Below the pieces are notes generated by a model. It searched no databases. It was given only the letters and a program-made list of their open reading frames with translations, and had not been told where the DNA came from. A stretch of 64,000 nucleotides of DNA, taken from positions 806,001-870,000 of the forward strand of contig NZ_JABAIA010000004.1 of assembly GCF_012641275.1 (NCBI RefSeq), in the 5' to 3' direction. Both the position numbers and the translations under genes were made by a program. The stretch is from Chitinophaga varians (lineage in GTDB: Bacteria > Bacteroidota > Bacteroidia > Chitinophagales > Chitinophagaceae). Below are positions 44,495-53,872 of this stretch, one piece after another (within the stretch, counting starts at the first letter, position 1; every line of letters begins with the position of its first letter).

Positions 44495-44745
44495 GTTCAC
44501 GAAGGCTGGCCGCAAATGAGCACCGGTTAGCCTTCCTGTATTGCAAACAATGACCCTCTTGTACAGCGCTGCGTCGCCACAACAAATTTATCTCTGTTAA
44601 TCTCCCCGTTATATTTCGTATAGCCCTCCACGGTACTTCTCTCTTAAAGCCTGCCAATAATAAATCATAGATTGTTAATCTACAGTAGTATATAATTAAC
44701 ATTAAATTTTATGTTTTAAAAAGACATAAATGCGGGCGAGTCGCA
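44495..44745. other. Intergenic region before the SusC/SusD pair
   Basis: This stretch has no gene that I can support. The SusC promoter lies at its right edge. No anti-sigma or ECF sigma gene, which often accompanies SusC genes, is found here. Confidence 0.45.
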
Positions 44746-44776
44746 TTGACTTTCGATTTTCCTTGCTGTATCTTTT
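44746..44776 (+). promoter_or_regulatory. Promoter of the SusC gene
   Basis: TTG at 44746-44748, a 20-base spacer and TATCTTTT (44769-44776; one mismatch to TAnnTTTG) lie 44 bases upstream of the SusC ATG at 44820. Confidence 0.5.
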
Positions 44777-44819
44777 CTTTTATTGCACATTTATAAAACC
44801 AAAGTCTAAACTAAACACC

Positions 44820-47800
44820 ATGAGATCAATCCACACGTTGATGTTGGTGGTGGGCGCTTTCCTGTTATTACCCTGCTCTCATTTGCACGCCCAACCCCGT
44901 ATGCTAAAAGGTCACGTGACAGCTGCCGGTACCAACACCGCCTTACCCGGCGTAACGGTCCAGATTAAAGGCGCCGCTCGCGGTACTACCACAGGCCCCG
45001 ACGGCAGTTTCCGTATTGAAGCACCCGCTGGTCCCGGCATCCTCGTATTCAGCTTTATAGGGTACCTGGCACAGGAAGTGCCCATCGGCAGCCAGTCCAC
45101 CATCGATGTAACCCTGCAACCCGATACCCGCAGTCTGGACCAGGTGGTAGTTACCGCCATGGGCATCAAAAAGGAAAAGCGGGCCATCGGTTATGCCATC
45201 CAGGACGTTTCGGGTGCTGACCTTGCACAGTCCAAACAGTCCAATGTGGTCAACGCCCTGCAGGGCAAAGTGGCCGGCGTTCAGATCTCCAGCGGCGGCG
45301 GCGCGCCCGGCCAGGGCTCGCGTATCCTCATCCGCGGCATCAACTCACTGGACCCTACCCGCGATAATCAGCCCCTTTTTGTTATCGATGGTATCACTAT
45401 GGACAACAATACCTACACGGACATTGGCAACGCCGGCGGCGCCGACACCCGTGGCATGAGCAACCGCGCATCAGACATCAACCCCGATGACATTGAAAGC
45501 ATCTCGGTATTGAAAGGTGGCGCTGCTACCGCCTTGTACGGCCTTCGCGCTGCCAGCGGAGCGGTGATCATCACCACCAAATCCGGCAAAGCCGGCCGTA
45601 CCCGCGTGAGCTTCACTACTACCGCGGGCTTTGATAAGGTAGGCAAAACCCCTGATGTACAATTACAATACAGCCAGGGCAACAACGGCCTGTATGATAA
45701 CCAGAGCTTCTGGCCCGCCTGGGGCCCCACAGTGGAAGAGGCCCGCAAACTGGATCCCAGCCATCCGGCTTCCCTGTACAATAACTACAAACAAGCCTAT
45801 AACACCGGATCTCAATATCGCAACACACTGGCCATCAGCGGCGGCACTGAAAAAGTCGTATATACGGCATCGTTATCGCAGTTTAACCAGAACGGCGTTA
45901 TCCCGTTCAGCAATTATCAGAACTACTCGGCCAGGGTGGGCGGAGATATCCGCTTCAGCGAAAAGGTGAAAATGGGCGTGTCCCTCAATTATATCAACTC
46001 TGGCGGTAACCGCGCCAACGCTGACCGCTACGGCGAACAGATGATCTACTGGTCGCCCCGCTGGAACATGCGGGACTATCTCAAACCCGACGGCACCCAA
46101 CAGACCTATGGCGCTACAGACAACCCGATCTATACGCTGTACACCAACCGTTACGGAGATAACGTGAACCGCCTTATCGGAAATATCAACTTCACCTATT
46201 CTCCATTTAAATGGCTCGATATCCTATACCGTGCCGGCACCGATTTCTACACCGATAACCGCCGCCATACCGGCCCCGGTCCAAAAGGTATCACCGGGGA
46301 AGTGGTCAATACAGACAATGGGTTCGGTTTCGTGGACGAATACATGACCAACCAACGCTCCCTCAGCTCTACGCTCATCCTGAATTTCAAAAACCAGATC
46401 ACGCCCAAACTCACGTCTGACCTGAAACTGGGACATGACCTGTTCGACCGGCATCTCAAACGCCTGGCCACAGAAGGGGACACCCTCGATATCCCCGATC
46501 TGCTGATCATGCAGAACGCCAAAAAAATCGTTTCCAATCAATACCTCGAAAACTATTATCTCATCGGGGTATTCGGCGACTGGACGTTGTCGTGGGACCG
46601 CTGGCTGTACCTTACGCTTTCCGGTCGTACAGACATCAGCTCCTCGCTGCCTGCCGGCCACAGGGCGTTCTTCTATCCGTCAGTGAGCATGTCTTATCTT
46701 TTTACCGAACACCTGAAGATACCGGAGAACGTGCTTTCCTACGGCAAAGTGCGCGCCTCATGGGCCAGGGTGGGTAAAGACGCGCTGCCTTACAATACCG
46801 GCTCCGGCTACATCCCGCTAACCGATGGCCCCATCGATAACAACGTGATCGGCTGGACCCGTGCCAACCGCTACGGCGATGCTCAATTGAAACCGGAATT
46901 CACCAATACCTTTGAGGCAGGCGCCGAACTGCGCTTCCTGCATGATCGTATAGGCGTTGACTTTGCCTGGTACACTTCCAAAAGCACTGATCTGCTGATT
47001 CCTGTGAAGTTATCCAGTGCTACCGGTTATGAAGATTTTTACACCAATGCAGGTTCCATTCGCAACACCGGCGTGGAAATAGCTTTTAATGCCACACCCA
47101 TCAAAAAGACGAAGTTCCAGTGGGACGTACGCGTTAACTTTTCCGCTAACCATAATGAAGTATTAAGTTTAGGTAAAGGGCTTTCCGAAGTAGTGGTAGG
47201 CAACCAGTTTGGTTATGCAGGTTCTACTGCTACCATGAAATACATCCCCGGTTACCCGGTGGGGGCCATCTTTGGCACCAGTTACCAGCGTTATATGGGC
47301 GGACAGCCGGACAACAGCATCCTGATTGATTACAGCCGGCCTATACAGATCGCGGCCAGTGGCAGCCTGGCTGGCTTCCCGATGATCAATTCCAGCCAGA
47401 AATACCTGGGCAACTCCCAGCCCAAGTGGATTGGCGCTATCACCAACACCTTCAGCTACGGGCCACTCAGTCTTTCTGTATTGATAGACACCCGCCAGGG
47501 CGCTAAAAAATACAACCAGCTGGCCAATTTCATGTCTGCCTTCGGAGAATCGGCTATTACCGCAGACCGGTTCACCAGCAAGGTTTTCAACGGAGTGCTG
47601 CCCGACGGCACGCCCAACAGCCAGGTGGTGTACCTGCAGCAGGCCAAAGGGCCGGATGGCCGTAATTATGGCGGTGGCTTTTACCGCAACATCTATCGCG
47701 GGGTAACAGAAAACTTCGTGGAAAACGCCTCCTGGATACGGCTGCGTAATGTGAGCCTTTCATGGCAGCTGCCGCAGAAGTTCCTCTCACGCACCCACCT

Positions 47801-47975
47801 GATTTCAGCGGCCAGCCTCACTTTCACCGGTAATAACCTATGGCTGCATACGAAATACACCGGCTTCGATCCGGAGTCAAGCTCGCTGAACGCCGGCAGC
47901 AATATAGATGCCTTCGCCGGTTTCACGTACCCGACTACACGTAGTTATATGGCCTCTCTGAATGTTACCTTCTAA
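44820..47975 (+). CDS. SusC/RagA family TonB-linked outer-membrane protein
   Basis: The start at 44820 is chosen because it gives a clean signal peptide (MRSIHTLMLVVGAFLLLPC) and a mature start after HAQ; the frame is open 30 codons further upstream. The 1051-residue protein has a carboxypeptidase-regulatory-like domain (about 28-105, GHVTAAGTNTALPGVTVQIK), a TonB-plug domain (about 115-235, with the family signature NVVNALQGKVAGVQIS and ILIRGINSLDP) and a long beta-barrel ending SYMASLNVTF. It imports a glycan or peptide with its SusD partner, encoded 11 bases downstream. No glycosidase gene adjoins it, so the substrate is open. Confidence 0.95.
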   Translation: MRSIHTLMLVVGAFLLLPCSHLHAQPRMLKGHVTAAGTNTALPGVTVQIKGAARGTTTGPDGSFRIEAPAGPGILVFSFIGYLAQEVPIGSQSTIDVTLQPDTRSLDQVVVTAMGIKKEKRAIGYAIQDVSGADLAQSKQSNVVNALQGKVAGVQISSGGGAPGQGSRILIRGINSLDPTRDNQPLFVIDGITMDNNTYTDIGNAGGADTRGMSNRASDINPDDIESISVLKGGAATALYGLRAASGAVIITTKSGKAGRTRVSFTTTAGFDKVGKTPDVQLQYSQGNNGLYDNQSFWPAWGPTVEEARKLDPSHPASLYNNYKQAYNTGSQYRNTLAISGGTEKVVYTASLSQFNQNGVIPFSNYQNYSARVGGDIRFSEKVKMGVSLNYINSGGNRANADRYGEQMIYWSPRWNMRDYLKPDGTQQTYGATDNPIYTLYTNRYGDNVNRLIGNINFTYSPFKWLDILYRAGTDFYTDNRRHTGPGPKGITGEVVNTDNGFGFVDEYMTNQRSLSSTLILNFKNQITPKLTSDLKLGHDLFDRHLKRLATEGDTLDIPDLLIMQNAKKIVSNQYLENYYLIGVFGDWTLSWDRWLYLTLSGRTDISSSLPAGHRAFFYPSVSMSYLFTEHLKIPENVLSYGKVRASWARVGKDALPYNTGSGYIPLTDGPIDNNVIGWTRANRYGDAQLKPEFTNTFEAGAELRFLHDRIGVDFAWYTSKSTDLLIPVKLSSATGYEDFYTNAGSIRNTGVEIAFNATPIKKTKFQWDVRVNFSANHNEVLSLGKGLSEVVVGNQFGYAGSTATMKYIPGYPVGAIFGTSYQRYMGGQPDNSILIDYSRPIQIAASGSLAGFPMINSSQKYLGNSQPKWIGAITNTFSYGPLSLSVLIDTRQGAKKYNQLANFMSAFGESAITADRFTSKVFNGVLPDGTPNSQVVYLQQAKGPDGRNYGGGFYRNIYRGVTENFVENASWIRLRNVSLSWQLPQKFLSRTHLISAASLTFTGNNLWLHTKYTGFDPESSSLNAGSNIDAFAGFTYPTTRSYMASLNVTF

Positions 47976-47986
47976 ACCGATCGATC

Positions 47987-49390
47987 ATGAAAAGTATACA
48001 CACCATATTATATATAGCGTTGTTCGCCCTGCTTGCCACGGGTTGCAAAAAGGTGCTGGACATCAATGACAATCCCAATCAGGCGGTGGTGCCTCCTATG
48101 AACGGGCTGCTGGCGTCCACTACGTATTTTACTGCGTATAACCTGTACCGTACGGGCAACACCACGTCCTACTTTGTGCAATACCTGGCCTCGCCCAATG
48201 CCAACGGTGCCAGCGACACCTACGAAGTGACAGACTACACCAGTACCTGGAAAGCACTGTACGATAACATGACAGACCTGCATGACCTGATTGCCCAGGC
48301 CCGTAGTGCCGGCGCCGACTACCACGTAGGCGCGGCTGAAGTGATGATGGCCATCAATCTGGAATCGTTAAATGACATGTGGGGCGCGGTGCCTTACACA
48401 CAGGCTTTTAATACCAGTTTCCTGCAACCGGCGTATACACCCGATGACAGCGTGTTCCTGCAATGTATCGCGTTGTTGGACGATGGTATTGCCCGCTTAA
48501 AAAGCACCACTTCCAAATATGAGCTGGACGCCACTAAAGATCTGATCCATAGCGGTAAGCCGGCTGCCTGGATCAAAACGGCCTATACCGTCAAAGCCAG
48601 GCTGCTGAACCATCTTACCCGTAAAGCCAACTATGACCCGGCGGCTGTGCTGGCGGCTCTCGCCAACGGCTATACGGACAATGCAGACGACGCGCAGTTG
48701 GTACGGTTCCAGTCCCTCAGTCCGTGGAACCAGGCCGCTGTGAACAACGTCAATAATCTACTCGACGGCTGGCTGAGCGCCCATTTCGTCAATGCGCTCA
48801 ATGGCAATACCTTCGGCGTGTTTGATCCGCGGCTCCCGCTCATTACAGACACCACCCGTTTTGGTGACTACCGCGGCACCGTCAACGGCGCCGGCAGGGT
48901 GGGCTCGGGCACCAACCGTGAAGAATGTTACCTGTCGCAGAAAGGCTTCTATTCCAAACCCGGCGCCCCGCTGCTGGTGGCCACCAATGCGGAAGCGCGT
49001 TTCATACAGGCCGAAGCGGCTTTCCGCAGTGGCGACAAAACCCAGGCTTATCAGGCTTATCTGCAGGGTATCACCGTTAATATGAATAAGCTGGGTGTGG
49101 ACGCTGCCCACCGGGATGCATACCTTGCTAACCCCGCGGTAGGCGTAGGCGCCGCCAATCTAACGCTGGCGCTTATACTAAAAGAGAAATATGTGGCGAT
49201 GTTCCTGCACCCGGAGGCCTGGAGCGATGCCCGCCGGTATGATTACCAGTACAAGGATTTTAACCTGCCGGTCAACGCGCAACTGCCGACGTTTATCCGC
49301 AGGGTGGCTTATCCCGATTCCGAAAAAAGCCGCAACGGTGCCAATGTGCCGTCCGTAACACTAACCGATAAAATATGGTGGGACCGCTGA
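47987..49390 (+). CDS. SusD/RagB family outer-membrane lipoprotein
   Basis: The 467-residue lipoprotein has lipobox LLATGC with acylated Cys20. The sequence fits the SusD-like 2 group: KKVLDINDNPNQAVVPPMNG after the signal, AAEVMMAINLESLNDMWGAVP, YTVKARLLNHLTRK (TPR-type helices) and EKYVAMFLHPEAWSDARRYD near the C-terminus. It caps the SusC barrel at the cell surface and captures substrate. A strong bidirectional terminator follows. Confidence 0.93.
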   Translation: MKSIHTILYIALFALLATGCKKVLDINDNPNQAVVPPMNGLLASTTYFTAYNLYRTGNTTSYFVQYLASPNANGASDTYEVTDYTSTWKALYDNMTDLHDLIAQARSAGADYHVGAAEVMMAINLESLNDMWGAVPYTQAFNTSFLQPAYTPDDSVFLQCIALLDDGIARLKSTTSKYELDATKDLIHSGKPAAWIKTAYTVKARLLNHLTRKANYDPAAVLAALANGYTDNADDAQLVRFQSLSPWNQAAVNNVNNLLDGWLSAHFVNALNGNTFGVFDPRLPLITDTTRFGDYRGTVNGAGRVGSGTNREECYLSQKGFYSKPGAPLLVATNAEARFIQAEAAFRSGDKTQAYQAYLQGITVNMNKLGVDAAHRDAYLANPAVGVGAANLTLALILKEKYVAMFLHPEAWSDARRYDYQYKDFNLPVNAQLPTFIRRVAYPDSEKSRNGANVPSVTLTDKIWWDR

Positions 49391-49415
49391 TTGGCCCGCC
49401 AGGTATATTTTATAT

Positions 49416-49459
49416 AAAGAGAGATGCCCGTCTGATATGTCAGGCGGGCATCTCTCTTT
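49416..49459. terminator. Bidirectional terminator between susD-like and yeiH-like genes
   Basis: A long stem (49416-49435 with 49440-49459; core gagagatgcccg) with a 4-base loop and A/T ends lies between the two convergent genes. One G-T wobble is the only imperfection. Confidence 0.8.
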
Positions 49460-49474
49460 ATCATATATGATTGG

Positions 49475-50719
49475 TTATCTGAAAACAAGATACGCTACGA
49501 TCAATGTAAAGAACACGTTAAACAGCTGCGCAATAATAAACGCCATCGCGGGCCTGCCATTTTCCACTTTAAAGATATCGGTAAACTTTGTTTCAAGGCC
49601 GATACAGGTGAAGGCCAGGGCAAACCAGTAGGTCTGGATTTCCTTTAGCGAACCTTTAGCAGCGGCAACTACCGGCGACGGCAATACGAAGGAAAACAGG
49701 AGAGAGGCCACGATAAAACCCAGCACGAATTTGGGAAACCGTTCCCAGATAGTGCGCGCAGTAGGCTTCTCGTAGTTGGCCTTCTTTTTTGTGTATGACC
49801 AGTAAAGGGAGATGATAAACGCGGCCAGTCCAAGCAGCACATTCTGTGAGAATTTCACGATGGTGGCGTATTTCAGCGCTTCATCCCCCAGTTTGGTGCC
49901 TGCAGCCACTACGGCGCCGGACGTATCGATGGTGCCTCCCAGCCATGCGCCCGCCACGGCCGGCGACATGCCGGCCCATACCGCAATACCTGGCATGAAC
50001 AGCATCATCGGGATGGCGACGATCATCACCAGGGAAATAACATGGGAGAGTTTTTTATTGTCGCCCTCTATGGCACCGGAAGTGGCAATAGCCGCCGATA
50101 CACCGCAGATGGACACGGCGCTGGAAATCATCATCCGGAATTCATCGTCCAGCCCCAACATTTTACACAACCAGAAAGAGAAATACCAAACCGTGAATAC
50201 TACCACCACTGACTGAAGAATACCAAGCATGCCTGCCTGTAAAATATCGCCAAAGATGATATTGGTGCCTAGCAGCACTAACCCTATCTTGATATACAGT
50301 TCCGTTTGCAGGGCCGGTTTCAGCCACTGCGGCAGCCCGATAAAATTGCTGATGAAAAGGCCCAGCAACAGGCTAAAGAGCACTACCTCGATGCCCAGGT
50401 CTTTAATGGCTTTATTGGCGGTGATGATTTGGGCCAGCAGCGAAATGAGCACGATGGCCAGTAGTCCGGACAATAATGCGGCAGGTTTGAAATCGCCTGC
50501 CAGGAACCGTGCCAGCAACAAGCTGCCTGCTACCCAGAGGAAGAGGGTGCCGATATGTATCAGGTTAGCGGTGTTTGTCAGCTGGTTCCATAGTTCAGTA
50601 CCCGAAGACCAGCCGTATTTGGGAAGTGCCGGCTTTAGCCCGGCCACCACCAGCGTGATGGTGAGGAAGGCGATGATCACCGCAATCCAGTCTTCATGAA
50701 TTTTCTTAGGTTGTAACAT
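49475..50719 (-). CDS. YeiH family putative sulfate exporter
   Basis: This 414-residue protein has about ten hydrophobic helices and the YeiH (UPF0324) pattern: YIKIGLVLLGTNIIFGDILQ, SICGVSAAIATSGAIEGDNK near 208, WLGGTIDTSGAVVAAGTKLG near 262, and IGLETKFTDIFKVENGRP near the end. The family is named for sulfate or C4-type anion export, but few members were tested. It follows the SpmAB-like gene by 30 bases, so the two may be cotranscribed. Confidence 0.85.
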   Translation of the reverse strand: MLQPKKIHEDWIAVIIAFLTITLVVAGLKPALPKYGWSSGTELWNQLTNTANLIHIGTLFLWVAGSLLLARFLAGDFKPAALLSGLLAIVLISLLAQIITANKAIKDLGIEVVLFSLLLGLFISNFIGLPQWLKPALQTELYIKIGLVLLGTNIIFGDILQAGMLGILQSVVVVFTVWYFSFWLCKMLGLDDEFRMMISSAVSICGVSAAIATSGAIEGDNKKLSHVISLVMIVAIPMMLFMPGIAVWAGMSPAVAGAWLGGTIDTSGAVVAAGTKLGDEALKYATIVKFSQNVLLGLAAFIISLYWSYTKKKANYEKPTARTIWERFPKFVLGFIVASLLFSFVLPSPVVAAAKGSLKEIQTYWFALAFTCIGLETKFTDIFKVENGRPAMAFIIAQLFNVFFTLIVAYLVFR

Positions 50720-50749
50720 AGGTTAATAACTTATACGCACGTATGAATG

Positions 50750-51982
50750 CTAGTGAAAAAAGAGGTACCCCAAAAGGATAGCGGACAGCAGCCCGAAGAA
50801 GTCGGCTATCAGTCCGGCTGTCAGCGCATAGCGGGTATTTTTGATATTCACGGAGCCGAAATAAACGGCCAGTACATAAAAAGTGGTTTCCGTAGTGCCT
50901 TGTATCACGCTGGCCAGTTTACCCTGGAAAGAGTCCGCACCGTAGTTGGTCATCACTTCAATCATCAGGCCTCTGGCGCCTCCGCCGCTCAAGGGTTTCA
51001 TCATGGCTACCGGTAATGCCGGTACGAAATCGGTGTTGAAGCCCATCCAGGAAAAGAGGCCGGCGATGGCGTTGATGAGGTAGTCCATGCAGCCTGTCGT
51101 GCGGAACACGCTGATGGCCACCAGGATGCCCACCAGGTAGGGGATGATCCTTACTGACACCTGAAACCCTTCTTTGGCCCCTTCTATAAAGTTATCATAC
51201 ACATTAATTTTTTTGACGATACCTGCTCCCAGGAAGAGAATAACGATCGAGAAGATGATACCACCCCCCAGATTGCTCATAGTAGGGCCGATTTTGTCCG
51301 CAGGCATATGCTTTACCCAGTAATAGAGGCCGGTCACCACCGCTGCAAAACCGCTCAGGAACACCAGTACAGGGAGTTTGAACAGGTTGATGCGCTGGTA
51401 GGCAGATACGGTGAACATACCTATAATAAACGCTATAAAGGTGGAAATCAGTGTGGGCACAAAAATATCAGCCGGATTGGCCGCCCCGGCGGCTTTACGG
51501 AGGGCGATCACCGATGTTGGGATCAGCACTACGCCGGCAGTGTTCAGTACCAGGAACATGATCTGCGGATTACTGGCTGTGTCCGGTTTATCGTTCAGCT
51601 CCTGTAACTCTTTCATGGCTTTAAGGCCCATGGGCGTGGCGGCATTGTCGAGCCCCAGCATACTGGCGGAGAAGTTCATCATCATAGAACCCATGGCCGG
51701 GTGGCCTTTCGGCACCTGGGGGAAGAGTTTGGAGAAAAAAGGATAAACCAGTTTGGAGAAGCGGTTGATCATGCCGGCAGCCTCGCCCACTTTCATAATA
51801 CCGAGCCAGAGCGTCATAATGCCGGCCAGTCCAATGGAGATCTCCGCCCCGGTTTTGGCGCTGGCGAGCATACCATTCATAATATCGCCAAAAATAGCTG
51901 TATCCTGTAAAAACACCGACTTGAAAACTGCTACTACAAAAGCTATCAGGAAAAAGCCCAGCCAAACGTAGTTTAATGCCAT
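50750..51982 (-). CDS. Nucleoside-recognition (Gate) domain membrane protein, SpmA/SpmB-like fusion
   Basis: The 410-residue membrane protein contains two Gate-type halves. The first (about 1-200) resembles SpmA: IFGDIMNGMLASAKTGAEIS, GIMTLWLGIMKVGEAAGMIN, and NFSASMLGLDNAATPMGLKA. The second (about 230-410) resembles SpmB: VSVRIIPYLVGILVAISVFR, MKPLSGGGARGLMIEVMTNY, and VIQGTTETTFYVLAVYFG. Separate SpmA and SpmB proteins act in spore core dehydration in Firmicutes; in non-spore-formers the fused form is of unknown transport function. The gene is divergent from ychF. Confidence 0.85.
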   Translation of the reverse strand: MALNYVWLGFFLIAFVVAVFKSVFLQDTAIFGDIMNGMLASAKTGAEISIGLAGIMTLWLGIMKVGEAAGMINRFSKLVYPFFSKLFPQVPKGHPAMGSMMMNFSASMLGLDNAATPMGLKAMKELQELNDKPDTASNPQIMFLVLNTAGVVLIPTSVIALRKAAGAANPADIFVPTLISTFIAFIIGMFTVSAYQRINLFKLPVLVFLSGFAAVVTGLYYWVKHMPADKIGPTMSNLGGGIIFSIVILFLGAGIVKKINVYDNFIEGAKEGFQVSVRIIPYLVGILVAISVFRTTGCMDYLINAIAGLFSWMGFNTDFVPALPVAMMKPLSGGGARGLMIEVMTNYGADSFQGKLASVIQGTTETTFYVLAVYFGSVNIKNTRYALTAGLIADFFGLLSAILLGYLFFH

Positions 51983-52026
51983 TAGATTATTGGTTTATTC
52001 TGGCAACAAATAAACTAAAATAAACT

Positions 52027-52034
52027 TATCTTTG
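52027..52034 (+). promoter_or_regulatory. -7 promoter element of ychF
   Basis: TATCTTTG is an exact TAnnTTTG match located 15 bases before the ychF start. The predicted transcript leader would therefore be short. Confidence 0.5.
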
Positions 52035-52049
52035 CGCAAATTTTAAAAA

Positions 52050-53153
52050 ATGGCTTTGCAAGTTGGAATTGTAGGATTGCCGAATGTAGGGAAATCGACA
52101 TTATTTAACGCGGTGAGTAACAGCGCTAAGGCGCAGGCCAGCAACTACCGCTTCTGTACCATAGAACCGAACGTAGGACAGGTGGACGTGCCTGACAACC
52201 GTATGGACAAACTGGCTGAGCTGGTGCAACCCCAGCGCACCGTACCTACCACCATCGAGTTTGTGGACATCGCCGGACTGGTGAAAGGCGCCAGCAAAGG
52301 CGAAGGTCTCGGTAATAAATTCCTGGCCAATATCCGCGAGGTGGACGCCATCGTGCACGTGATCCGCTGCTTCGAAGATGAAAACATCCTCCGCGAAGAA
52401 GGCGCCATCAACCCGGTGAGCGACAAGGAAATCATTGACACTGAATTGCAGCTGAAAGACCTCGAAAGCGTGGAACGTAAAGTTGCCCGTACTGAGAAAA
52501 TGGCTAAAACCGGTGGCGATGCCAAAGCGAAAGCGGAATTTGAAGTGCTGAAAAGATGCCAGGAACACCTGGAGAAAGGCCGCAATATCCGCGAACTGGG
52601 CCTGAGCAAAGAAGAACGCGTTGCTATCGCCGACCTGTTCCTGCTCACGGAAAAACCAGTGCTGTACGTAGCCAACGTAGACGAAGCGTCTCTTCATACC
52701 GGCAACAAATACTCCGAAGCCCTGAAAGAAGGGGTGAAAGCGGAAAACGCCGAAGTGATCGTGATGAACAATACCATCGAAGCGCAGATCTCTGAAATGG
52801 AAGACCCGTCCGACAAGGAAATGTTCCTCTCTGAATACGGTCTTACCGAACCAGGCCTCAACCGCCTGATCCGCTCCGCTTATAACCTGCTGGACCTGAT
52901 CACTTACTTCACTGCCGGTGTGCAGGAAGTGCGTGCCTGGACCATCCACAAAGGCTGGAAAGCACCACAGGCCGCCAGCGTGATCCACACCGACTTCGAA
53001 AAAGGTTTCATCAAAGCCGAAGTAATAGCTTACGACGACTATGTAAAATATGGCTCTGAATCCGCTGCCCGTGACAACGGCCGTCTGCGGATTGAAGGCA
53101 AGGAATACATCGTGGCCGACGGCGACGTCATGCATTTCCGTTTCAACGTGTAA
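52050..53153 (+). CDS. ychF: Redox-regulated ATPase YchF (Obg family)
   Basis: This 367-residue P-loop protein has G1 GLPNVGKST (residues 9-17), the switch region with DIAGLVKGASKGEGLGNKFL, the NVDE motif in place of NKxD (ATP rather than GTP preference is known for YchF), a coiled-coil insert and a C-terminal TGS domain (TYFTAGVQEVRAWTIHKGWK to YIVADGDVMHFRFNV). It is a ribosome-associated ATPase linked with translation and oxidative stress response. A terminator follows. Confidence 0.97.
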   Translation: MALQVGIVGLPNVGKSTLFNAVSNSAKAQASNYRFCTIEPNVGQVDVPDNRMDKLAELVQPQRTVPTTIEFVDIAGLVKGASKGEGLGNKFLANIREVDAIVHVIRCFEDENILREEGAINPVSDKEIIDTELQLKDLESVERKVARTEKMAKTGGDAKAKAEFEVLKRCQEHLEKGRNIRELGLSKEERVAIADLFLLTEKPVLYVANVDEASLHTGNKYSEALKEGVKAENAEVIVMNNTIEAQISEMEDPSDKEMFLSEYGLTEPGLNRLIRSAYNLLDLITYFTAGVQEVRAWTIHKGWKAPQAASVIHTDFEKGFIKAEVIAYDDYVKYGSESAARDNGRLRIEGKEYIVADGDVMHFRFNV

Positions 53154-53215
53154 TCATTTCCGTTACAATAATCCTTTCATGATATTCAAATGCATGGAGG
53201 TTACAACAAAACCGG

Positions 53216-53250
53216 GAGCGTCTCAATAAAATGAGACGCTCTTTTTTTTT
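53216..53250 (+). terminator. Rho-independent terminator after ychF
   Basis: A 10-bp stem (53216-53225 with 53232-53241, gagcgtctca and complement) with a 6-base loop is followed by nine T residues. Confidence 0.9.
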
Positions 53251-53299
53251 GAAAGATGATCGACGTTAAAAATCGTATCATTACAATAAACAGGTTGAC

Positions 53300-53671
53300 A
53301 TGAAATTAAAACTGCAGTCAGTTTTAGTCTACATCTGCATATTAATTAGTCTTTTGGGGTTATTATATCTTTTGTCTGACGCTGTGCTGATAAGGACAAA
53401 TACCCGTTATACAGTCGGAGAAACACTAGGCAGGTCATACGGACGTTACGCTACGATGCATTTTAAATATCGTGTTAACGGTGTTGAATATACGGGTGCT
53501 ACTGGCAATAATCCCACGGCACAAGCGGCGGGAGGACGTTACCTGGTGAAATTTAATGTCTGGCTCCCGAGCGTCAGCACCATGTATTTTGATTATCAAC
53601 TGAAGGACAGTACCACTGCCGTCCCTGACAGCGGATGGATGACCCGCCCTTCAGATATATGGGTTAAATAA
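53300..53671 (+). CDS. Small DUF3592-like membrane-anchored protein
   Basis: The 123-residue protein has one N-terminal membrane helix (VLVYICILISLLGLLYLL) and a beta-rich extracytoplasmic part with HFKYRVNGVEYTGATGN and RYLVKFNVWLPSVSTMYFDY, resembling the strand pattern of DUF3592 proteins. I cannot give a function. It stands alone between ychF and the retron genes with its own terminator. Nothing indicates that it belongs to the retron. Confidence 0.6.
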   Translation: MKLKLQSVLVYICILISLLGLLYLLSDAVLIRTNTRYTVGETLGRSYGRYATMHFKYRVNGVEYTGATGNNPTAQAAGGRYLVKFNVWLPSVSTMYFDYQLKDSTTAVPDSGWMTRPSDIWVK

Positions 53672-53684
53672 TACTGCAAAAACA

Positions 53685-53719
53685 AAAAGCGGTTGCCGGG
53701 ATACTACTTAACCGCTTTT
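53685..53719 (+). terminator. Terminator after the DUF3592-like gene
   Basis: A 10-bp stem (53685-53694 with 53710-53719, aaaagcggtt and complement) with a 15-base loop ends in TTTTCTTAT. It separates the small gene from the retron operon. Confidence 0.7.
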
Positions 53720-53820
53720 CTTATCATGTGCCTTGTGGCTTCGTTTGGTGTCAACTGGTGCGAACAACGTGCCAGACTGGTTTCTGTGGCATAGCAAAAA
53801 AACTGTTGAAAAAAATTTAC

Positions 53821-53850
53821 TTGGGGAGTACAACTTATTTATTAGTTTAG
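53821..53850 (+). promoter_or_regulatory. Promoter of the retron operon
   Basis: TTG (53821-53823), a 19-base spacer and TAGTTTAG (53843-53850; one mismatch to TAnnTTTG) lie 22 bases upstream of the first retron gene. Confidence 0.55.
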
Positions 53851-53872
53851 CTCACTATTTTAATGTTAGCTC

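Noticed and set aside
52101..53135. Minus-strand frame of 344 codons opposite ychF
   Set aside because: It is a shadow of the conserved ychF gene, with phenylalanine- and histidine-rich, featureless translation.
53300..53671. DUF3592-like small gene as a fourth retron component
   Set aside because: A terminator and a fresh promoter stand between it and the ARM gene, so joint transcription is not supported.
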